From Triatoma infestans (taxonomy: Eukaryota; Arthropoda; Insecta; Hemiptera; Reduviidae), in the NCBI GenBank assembly GCA_011037195.1, contig JAAEAF010000094.1, forward strand, positions 1-64,000: a DNA stretch of 64,000 nucleotides, read 5' to 3'. Of this stretch, positions 57,894-64,000 are shown piece after piece. The notes under the pieces were generated by a model. It was not told where the DNA came from. It made no database searches and saw only the letters and a list, made by a program, of their open reading frames with translations. The position numbers and the translations under genes were made by a program. Positions within the stretch are counted from its first letter, which is position 1, and each line of letters begins with the position of its first letter.

Positions 57894-60800
57894 GGTCTTT
57901 ATTTTTACTTGGAAAATTACAATTTTATAGCAAAATGAAAATTATATATATGTATAAATAAATAAAAATAATAATATATTAAGATAATTTCTGTCTTTTT
58001 ACTTTCTCTTATATTTCGTTTAAGTTCTACCTCGAGACCTGACAATAGAGTTTTGGCCAAAATCGGCCAACCGGAAATACCACTTTACTGAATGGGTCAT
58101 TTTAGTCTTTTTTTCGGATTTTCTCGGATAAAAAGAACATACCTTACGATTTCCTTTAAACATGGAACTTCAACGTTATACATACAAAGAGTTATAACTT
58201 TTATTTGAAACATTTTTAGGCAAAATTCATTTAAAGAAAATTTTGGGGGGGGAGGCATAAGGTTCTGTTATCATCTAAAGTCCATTTTTGTATATTATAT
58301 GATTCTGTCGTCTGTATAATATTTATAAAAATTAAATGTGTTGAAAAAAATCGATAGACCGGAATTGCGAATTTCTTGAACTTTTTTTTCTTAGTCTTCT
58401 GTGATTTCTCGATAAGATAGTTACGAGTTACTCTGAACTTACTGAGCTAACTACACATACACATATATATAGCACTTTTGTTTGAATTTTTCCAAATAGA
58501 TAGATTTTAGGGGTCTTCTGGGGAGCTGTTGGTTCACGCATTCCATAAGTGTCATTTTTCGTTTAGTTAGCTAGAGCTATTATTGAAGTCAGTTAAATTC
58601 TAATAAAGAAGTTAGTACAAATTTTACAATACAATTTTGTAAATTGCAGGAAGAGAAAGTTCTGTGAGTGTTTCACACAAGACTTTTTTGTCAAAAAATA
58701 ATTTTACAAGTAAATTGTGTATTTTAGATACCTTTTCCTTCAGTCTGCATATTTTGGTTAATTTTTGCCGGTTCTGGTAATAAATATTTCCCGCCTTCAC
58801 TAGTATACATTACATTTTGAATAGCTGTAAACAAAAAAAAAAAAGTAATTAATAAATTTACAATAACCAGGAGGAGAAGAGCGAAACAATATATATCTTT
58901 TCACTAAATATGTTTTCTTTATTCAAACGTTTATAATATCGATCAAACAATAAACTTCTGGAAATCAATAACGCTAAAACAATTGAATAATTTCTAGCTA
59001 CCCTGAAATTAGCCCCAACTGAATGGAGAATTGATAATTTATCGGAGTGATGGCTGTACATCGTCTGTACTTTATTAGTTATTTTTATGAGAAAAACTAC
59101 ACTTTCTTCTAGATTAATGTTAGCATACACAAAACATAAATCCCCAGGAATTTTTATATACAGTGTATCTCAAAACAATGAAACTTCTTTTTACTTCCAT
59201 CTTCTAGTTTTTTTTTTTTTTGTTTTAATAACGAAAATTTCAATTCAATATATCACTAAATTAACAAAATAAAGTTATACCAAAAATTTTAATTATATAA
59301 AATGCTTTCATTAAGTTATTGCGAATTTGGTAGTATAAACTTCATCTGTACTTTCTTTTTTTTTATGGTTTGCATGTGTTGAATGATATCTGTGGCACAA
59401 GTTGTAATTATCGTCTAAGCAATAATTTTGTGAAATTATAACAAATACTATCGAGTGATTTTTTATTAATTTAAATTTAAATTATTGTTTGAACTAGAGA
59501 GATATAGTGCTTTATTTATTAAAAAGTTGAACTGTTCTTCTAGCTACTTTTTCTTCTTCAAATATCTAATACAAACGAAAATATTGAGTCAAGTGGGAGT
59601 GGTTCTAATCTCCACAAAAAAGTAGGGGAGATAATCTCCACAAAAAAGATCCATTGATAATCTTCTAGCTAGCACGTTTGAAACCATGCAAAATATTAAT
59701 CTCGTAATCAAAATCATGAGAAAAGTTCTGGAAGCGTTAAGGGAAGATAATAAACGAATTCCTCTTTCTATCGTATCTCAGAAAATGTATTTCAAGAAAA
59801 ATTGCAGGGATCTGAAAAAAGAAATCTTCAATTTGAGAAAAGAAATAGTTAACGATAAAAATGAAATTCTTATTTTAAAACAGTTTATCCTTCTGTAGGG
59901 CTTTTGTTTGAATTTTTCCAAATAAATAGATTTTATGGGTGTTCTGGGGAGTTGCTGGTTCACGCATCCCACAAGTGACATTTTTAGTTTAGTTAGTTAC
60001 AGCTAATATTGAAGTCAATTAAATTCTAATACAGAAGTTAATACAAATTTTACAATACAATTTTGTAAATTGCAGTAAGGGAAAGTTCTATGAGTGTGTT
60101 TATTTAATTTATTAGTGGCAGTGTATAATGGAGTGTTTAATTTATATTTTCGGCAGTGCATATTTAATTTATTTAATTAATTTCAAATTTTCCAGTTAGT
60201 GAATACTTGGAAAAATCCTATTTTATTTATCATATCTGAAAATATGTTAATTTTAACATAAATATGGTTTTTATAGAAGACTGTTACAGGCTGCGAACTC
60301 AAAATAGTGTAGCTCCTTTAATATTAGTGAAGTTTTTAAGATAATAAAAACAAAGTGGCCTTTTTGAGAATGTCAAGGGTGAATAAAGTAAAATATTTTT
60401 GTATGTATAAATTGTGGAAAGCAAAAACCTTATGTTTTTTATTTTTATTTTACCTCACTATGTTGGCACCATTGCATTTGAACAGCTGATTTAATTAAAC
60501 TGAATACAGTAAGGTACGAATTACATAAATTATAGAATATGTGGATGGGTCCGCAATACTGGAGATAACAAAATTAATGTACTTAAAAATGTAATAAGAA
60601 TTTTAAAGATTTGTGTCAAAAGAAAAAAGTAGAATATAATCACTATACAATAAATCAAATTAATAATACAAAAAATAGTAAAGAATTTTGGGATGTGGTA
60701 AATTCGTTTAAGAGAAAAAGTTTTCAATGTTCATCAGAAATAGAACCTGATGAGTGGAGAGAATACTTTAAGGGCATTTTTAGCTCCCCATTAACTGCTG

Positions 60801-63588
60801 GTAGGGTGCACTATGCTGAACCATACATTGAAAACGATATTCTGGATAAACCCTTTCATATGGATGAGTTATTATTAGTGTTGGCCAAAGCAAAAAATGG
60901 TAAGGCTCCAGGAAATGATAGGATTACATCCGAATTTTTCAAAAATGCATTACAACGTTTTTTGGATCTACTTTTAAATATCTTCAACAAAGTTTTTAAT
61001 ACGGCACAAATACCTCAATCTTTTAGAGAATCCATAATTTTTCCCCTCCATAAGAAAGGCTATAAAAATATAATTGGCAATTACAGAGCAATCTCATTTA
61101 ATAAATCTATAGGAAAAATATATTGTGGTTTATTGTTGGAACGGTTGACTGAATGGTCTGATTATGTTTTGAAAGAATTTCAAAGAAGTTTTAGAAAACA
61201 TTTCTCCATAATAGATGATATATTTAATTTAGTGAATATAGTTAAAATCAAACTGAATTCGAAAAGAAGCAAGGTTTACGCCTTTTTTGTTGATTTCTCA
61301 TCTGCGTTCGACACTATAGATAGGTATTCGTTAACTTATAAACTAACGCAGCTTGGAATTTCGACAAAAATGCTAAAGTCAATAAATAGCCTTCTTTGTG
61401 GAACTAGTGGTGCAGTTTGGTGTAGACAAGGTTTAACGGATTATTTTAGGGAATGGGCATTAAGCAAGGTTGCTTATTGAGTCCGCTATTGTTCTCTCTA
61501 TTTTTAAATGATATCGATGAGTACATATATGGTGGGGGTGTACATATTTGCAATAGGAGAGTAAAAATGCTAACCTATGCGGATGACATTGTGTTATTGG
61601 CCTCAGAACCGTGCACTTTGCAACGTATAATTGATTCCGGAATTATGTTGAAACCCGGAACTTAAATATTAACCTACAGAAATCAAAAATAGTTATATTC
61701 AGTAATGGCGGAAGAGGTCAAAGAAAGAAAAATGGATTTATGGAAATGAGCAAATTGAAATCGTTAATAAATACAAATATCTGGGTATACTTTTAACTCC
61801 AAAGATATCTTTTGCAGAAAATCATAAAGAGAAACTTAAAAAATCAAAATGTGGTCAAAATCAGTATGATGTCAACTAATGGAAAGTAACACGGTTTCAT
61901 TTGGTGCGAAGTTGAGAGTGTTCAACAGTGTAAGTCGTTCTGTTTTAAGCTACGGAGCTCAGGTTTGGGGAGGTGGATGGTATGAGGATGTGGAAAAGTT
62001 ATTTAGATATTTTGTCAAAAGATTATTTAGGCTGCCCAATTATGCCCGAACTTCATTTATTCATATTGAAACCGGTACTGGGCCGACACAATTATATACA
62101 ATGAAGTGCACCATGAGTATATCGTTAAAGTGTTAAATATGCCCGACTCAAGGTTGCCAAAAATATTAGCATTAGAAATTATTAAAGAAACATGTTCTGG
62201 TTCCGTGAAATTAATGATTACATTTTGAAATACAGTTTGGGACCGCCAATAAATATCCATAATATTCAGCTGTGGGACAAAAAGTTATTGTTAATTAGAA
62301 AAAAAATTAAGTGAGCATTACAACAATGAATTTATGGATGAAATTAAGAATTCAAATAATTATATGTTGGGTAGGGAATTATGTTATAATCTGGTACAAA
62401 ATAATTATCTATATAATACTCTGCCTCTTTCTAGTACAATATTAATATTTAAACTTAGAAGTGAACTTTTACATTCAAGTTATAAACCTTTTATTGATAA
62501 TGAATCTGAAGAAGTTATTTTTGTCTGTCCTGTTTGTAATTTGCAACAAAAATAAGATCTTTATCATTTCCACCTTGTTTGCCCTAAATATCATGAAGTG
62601 AGAATAGAAATATTTAAAACAGCTAATATAAGTAAAGAAAGTATGTTGGAATTTTTAAATGGGAAAAATTGGTCAATGTTGGTAAAATACTGTAAAATAG
62701 CTTGCGACCTTAGAAATAGTTTATTAAATATATAATACTAGTATTAATTATTTACTTTGTATTATAACAGAGGCATAAATTATTTTTAGTTTTTCATTTA
62801 TTTATTTTATTATGCATTCAGTTCTAAGATATATTTTGGTTTCTTTGAAGTTAAATTGACAAGACTCCTCAGACGGCCTATGCAATGAGTCTGTCTTTAT
62901 GCATTTACAAGTTAAGTTTTTGTAATCTTATAAAACTTATTAATAAAGACTTACCTATCTATATATCTACTGGAGATAACATCTGGTATTTTATCTGTCG
63001 TAGTATGCATATTCTTTTTGTTCCTGACCGTTTTCGGATTTTCATCCATCGTCTGAGCAAATTCATCAAGTTCGTGCATAGAATTCACTATTTCTAATGT
63101 CTAATCATAATTTATAATAATTCCAATTTGCCATTAAACACACACACATAGTAACATAATCTTACAACCTCCCTCACATATATACAACCAGCAAACCAAC
63201 AAATGTGAGTGTAAAAGAAACATTACGTTGAAATGAATCTTTACACGAACTTGGTGAATTTGCTCTGATGATAGATGAAAATCGGAAACCGATCAGGAAC
63301 AAAAAAGAATATGCATACTACGACGGATAAAATACCAGATACATAAATTATAACTGAAAAAATCTATATTTATTCAGTTATAGAAAAAAAAAATGTTAAA
63401 TTATAAAGTTTGATTTATATGGTGAGTTGGTAAATATTTGTTAACTTACAATCAGGACGAATAGGACTAACTGGCCTGGATCTCAAACTTTGTCTTTGTT
63501 TAGAATCATAGCTAAGTGTTGTGTATCCGCTGATACAACAGGCCAATGCAACATATGATGGCTGTTTATGTACTTCTTCCGTTAGAGG
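48178..63588 (-). CDS. DLGAP/SAPAP-family protein (GKAP domain), 3' ten exons
   Basis: Exons: 63450-63588, 58732-58824, 57736-57829, 57517-57620, 56647-56813, 56420-56562, 55416-55551, 52777-52950, 50140-50280, 48178-48417. They sum to 1,431 nt in one frame, giving 476 residues plus a stop. The 5' end lies outside the window. The first half is Ser/Thr-rich and looks disordered. Then come RVERLYGPGALAQGF and a GKAP domain: DGHYFLKILKKNVDKLEVL, AAGKARLLVAQKLKQFEGLC, DLAGFWDMVMIQINEV. A basic Arg/Lys helix follows (EARRKMIEERRKAMKEKK). In DLGAP1-4 proteins (insect vulcan) this domain belongs to a postsynaptic scaffold; in DLGAP5/HURP (insect mars) it belongs to a spindle protein. The DLAGFWD stretch and the C-terminal EARRK helix favour the DLGAP1-4 side, so no symbol is given. 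The C terminus TVFVL could be a class II PDZ ligand (inference). Confidence 0.88.
48445..49115 (+). mobile_element. Penelope-like element 3' part with GIY-YIG nuclease
   Basis: From 48469 the frame reads VVYVIPCSCGVKYIG, then after a stop RFKEH, HINLxVTKxLAQVNNYYEF-like residues (48610-48680), VREAVEIEKEENCLNRDDGL and LNRTWLSQLRERS. This is the GIY-YIG endonuclease of Penelope-like elements, decayed by stops and a frameshift. The tail (48840-49115) includes SRPPCIAKLVEEGALPLFYQ and a segment related to 14384-14530. It lies in the last intron of the DLGAP-family gene, 30 bases from the final exon. Confidence 0.82.
49715..49890. repeat. Degenerate PLE LTR-like unit
   Basis: Left part GACAGCCTGCTTC (49720) and right part CTGAAAATGGGCGAAGGCCC (49837) echo the family at 1668-1893. 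The ribozyme core is broken. Located in the DLGAP-family intron. Confidence 0.55.
50140..50280 (-). CDS. DLGAP-family gene, exon 9, GKAP domain
   Basis: FPTTNEDLAGFWDMVMIQIN followed by EVLTQFEQINQL: the FWD motif of GKAP domains. Phase 0 at both ends. Confidence 0.92.
50300..51695. other. DLGAP-family intron, no recognised element
   Basis: 50620-50960 and 51270-51660 are less AT-rich than the surroundings but carry no recognisable domain or repeat shared within the window. Confidence 0.35.
51700..52310 (+). mobile_element. Mariner-type transposase remnant
   Basis: Broken frames give KKVMLCEWWIYEGD (51866), LLQQDNARPHTSRQTFLVIE (52029) and AYSPDLVPSDYHFFRSHF (52117). This is the D-x34-D catalytic region of a mariner transposase, including the DNARPH and SPDLxPSDYHxF motifs. 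Stops and frameshifts show it is dead. Terminal inverted repeats were not found. Confidence 0.85.
52777..52950 (-). CDS. DLGAP-family gene, exon 8, GKAP domain
   Basis: VDKLEVLAGEAEKELTELDN, then AAGKARLLVAQKLKQFEGLC, the hallmark GKAP helix. Phase 0 at both ends. Confidence 0.92.
53621..53738. repeat. Minisatellite, about 32-bp unit, 4 copies
   Basis: Unit TTTTGTACAAAACACAATAT plus TGAGATGTA repeated about four times with a poly-A expansion in the third. Preceded by a (CCT)n run at 53597-53615. Confidence 0.85.
53950..54112 (+). mobile_element. tRNA-derived SINE, family A, internally deleted
   Basis: Box A-like TTAGTTCAGTGGTAGCGCGC at 53957, then directly the body TTAGATTTTCTCTTCCTAGG; box B is deleted. 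Confidence 0.7.
54118..55151 (+). mobile_element. Family H repeat copy, well preserved end
   Basis: Head AATCTGGTGTGAGTCACACA; end ACTTTCTCTTACTAGCAATA followed by AGCGAAAGT, forming a terminal hairpin. In a DLGAP-family intron. Confidence 0.72.
54996..55016. repeat. (CAAA)n microsatellite
   Basis: Five CAAA units near the end of a family H copy. Confidence 0.9.
55416..55551 (-). CDS. DLGAP-family gene, exon 7, start of GKAP domain
   Basis: Acidic/basic linker, then HPDIEIKDGHYFLK, the typical entry into a GKAP domain. Phase 0 out. Confidence 0.87.
56420..56562 (-). CDS. DLGAP-family gene, exon 6 in window
   Basis: LPVLKLLRPEFRAQLTVASR and onward. Phase 0 in, phase 2 out. Confidence 0.83.
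56647..56813 (-). CDS. DLGAP-family gene, exon 5 in window
   Basis: SPSSFIVQRVERLYGPGALA then QGFYSPRKIG. This segment looks strongly constrained. Phase 1 in, phase 0 out. Confidence 0.85.
57296..57486 (+). mobile_element. tRNA-derived SINE, family A, 5'-truncated
   Basis: Starts inside the tRNA head just before box B (GGTCCCGGGTTCGAGACC), then the body through GGCTCCGGGCGCAAATGACC and GCGCCTTAAATTAAA. Ends 30 bases from a DLGAP-family exon. Confidence 0.78.
57517..57620 (-). CDS. DLGAP-family gene, exon 4 in window
   Basis: Ser/Thr-rich (TTRITRTNTTTSSFSTATTT). Phase 2 in, phase 1 out. The donor lies 30 bases from a SINE copy. Confidence 0.8.
57736..57829 (-). CDS. DLGAP-family gene, exon 3 in window
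   Basis: GIDLINGCGGLHSPRHVANI and a Ser-rich end. Phase 1 in, phase 2 out. Confidence 0.8.
57861..57893. repeat. (TAA)n microsatellite
   Basis: About 11 uninterrupted ATA/TAA units, 32 bases past the start of a DLGAP-family exon (57829). Confidence 0.95.
58005..58697 (-). mobile_element. Family H repeat copy, inverted
   Basis: Reverse orientation: starts TTTTTACTTTCTCTTATATT and ends AGAGAAAGTTCTGTGAGTGT, TTCACACAAGA. Its head section (58474-58690) is duplicated at 59900-60105. Confidence 0.72.
58732..58824 (-). CDS. DLGAP-family gene, exon 2 in window
   Basis: SIQNVMYTSEGGKYLLPEPA and onward. Phase 1 at both ends; acceptor tttacag. Confidence 0.8.
59900..60105 (-). mobile_element. Family H partial copy
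   Basis: About 90% identical to 58474-58690 (TTTGAATTTTTCCAAATA, CTAATAxAGAAGTTA, TTTACAATACAATTTTGTAA). Confidence 0.7.
60557..60570 (+). repeat. Target-site duplication, left copy
   Basis: TACTGGAGATAACA, identical to 62968-62981. It marks the insertion boundary of the non-LTR element inside a PLE LTR-like unit. Confidence 0.85.
60571..62967 (+). mobile_element. 5'-truncated non-LTR retrotransposon with 14-bp TSD
   Basis: A reverse transcriptase reads in broken frames: 60611-61480, then 61453-61665, 61879-62136 and 62334-62555. Motifs in order: NGKAPGNDRITSEFF, AFFVDFSSAFDTID, GIKQGCLLSPLLFSLFLND, YADDIVLLAS, then a C-terminal Cys/His knuckle around CPVCNLQQK. Frameshifts and stops make it dead. 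It is flanked by TACTGGAGATAACA at 60557-60570 and again at 62968-62981. It lacks the endonuclease half. The 3' end contains AATAAA before the repeat. Clade not determined. Confidence 0.9.
62968..62981 (+). repeat. Target-site duplication, right copy
   Basis: Second copy of TACTGGAGATAACA. The PLE sequence resumes at once (TCTGGTATTTTATC). Confidence 0.85.
62982..63345. repeat. Foldback PLE LTR-like unit interrupted by a non-LTR insertion
   Basis: Left arm 62982-63090 and right arm 63200-63340 are related to the unit at 30886-31217. Its outer flank is at 60530-60570, separated by the 60571-62967 insertion. Lies in the DLGAP-family intron. Confidence 0.85.
63259..63300 (+). ncRNA. Hammerhead ribozyme motif with AUC site
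   Basis: CTGATGA at 63265-63271, helix II GAT-GAAA-ATC, GAAAC at 63285-63289, then CGATC. The cleavage triplet would be AUC, permitted by the NUH rule, but helix III is weakened. Confidence 0.55.
63450..63588 (-). CDS. DLGAP-family gene, first exon in window
   Basis: Reads PLTEEVHKQPSYVALACCIS and onward to RSRPVSPIRPD. Acceptor ttgcag, donor gtaagt. The frame is set by the downstream exons. Confidence 0.8.
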
Positions 63589-63679
63589 CTGCAAAATATA
63601 TACATATTTATTAATGGCTTTTTACAATTAATGTTGCATTTTTTATTGTCAAATTACTTAGAAAATACCATCCCCCGTA

Positions 63680-64000
63680 GAAGGAAGCTTTTGTACGCAG
63701 CTACTGGGGTGATCAAAGGAGTCTTTCCATCAGACTGGGAAAGTGGGTTCATTCCCTACCGCTCTGTGATTCCATGTACCAAACGCCAATAGAACGAAGA
63801 GTTGAGCAGATTTTTTTAGGAAATAGAATAGAGAAGAATAGATAAAGCCCTACAGAAGGATAAATAGATAATAGCTTTGTTAACAATATATACTATAATA
63901 AAAATATAAAGAAGTATTTCGAAAACTAAAAATAGGAAGGCCGCGGGATTAGACCTAATATCAAATGAATTCTTAAAACATTTGCCACAAAACTGGCTCC
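63680..64000 (+). mobile_element. Non-LTR reverse transcriptase fragment running off the window
   Basis: From 63940 the plus strand reads AAGLDLISNEFLKHLPQNWL, the entry motif of a non-LTR RT domain. Upstream bases are repeat-like, but no longer frame is seen. The element continues past 64000. Confidence 0.6.

Noticed and set aside
59686..59898. A 70-codon frame with coiled-coil character
   Set aside because: Lys/Glu/Ile-rich composition follows from AT-rich DNA. There is no splice support, and it adjoins a family H fragment.

Overview
This is an AT-rich, intron-rich, repeat-laden piece of a eukaryotic nuclear genome. GT-AG introns, single-copy animal signalling genes, and Penelope-like, RTE-type and other non-LTR elements, mariner remnants and tRNA-derived SINEs all point to an arthropod, most likely an insect. 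The order cannot be fixed from the sequence.

All three real protein genes lie on the minus strand. (1) 18-21728: a frazzled/neogenin/DCC-type netrin receptor. 26 coding exons join without a phase break into 1,345 codons: signal peptide, 4 Ig domains, 6 fibronectin III domains, one membrane segment and a cytoplasmic tail with the P1 motif. The 3' end lies beyond base 1. (2) 24163-37178: a complete 8-exon mitochondrial pyruvate dehydrogenase kinase of 406 residues. (3) 48178-63588: the 3' ten exons (476 residues) of a DLGAP/SAPAP-family (GKAP-domain) protein; its 5' end lies beyond base 64000.

Most of the rest is transposon debris in introns and intergenic DNA. The most informative parts are: several Penelope-like (PLE) remnants whose palindromic LTR-like units carry recognisable hammerhead ribozyme cores; a 2.4 kb truncated non-LTR element (60571-62967) flanked by a perfect 14-bp target-site duplication inside one of those PLE units, with an empty-site copy elsewhere in the window; a decayed intronless copy of the ubiquitin ligase gene hyd/UBR5 (about 40400-42270) next to an RTE-type fragment; and an abundant repeat family (at least 12 copies) with palindromic ACTTTCTCTTACT/AGTAAGAGAAAGT ends. 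Two SINE-like families, a TATA-containing repeat and a 220-bp dispersed repeat account for further blocks.

The three genes share no evident pathway: axon guidance receptor, mitochondrial carbohydrate control, and synaptic scaffold or spindle protein. They look like ordinary neighbours. An unusual splice site is the main surprise in coding sequence: exon 22 of the netrin receptor has TG where AG is expected, and the exon can be skipped in frame.
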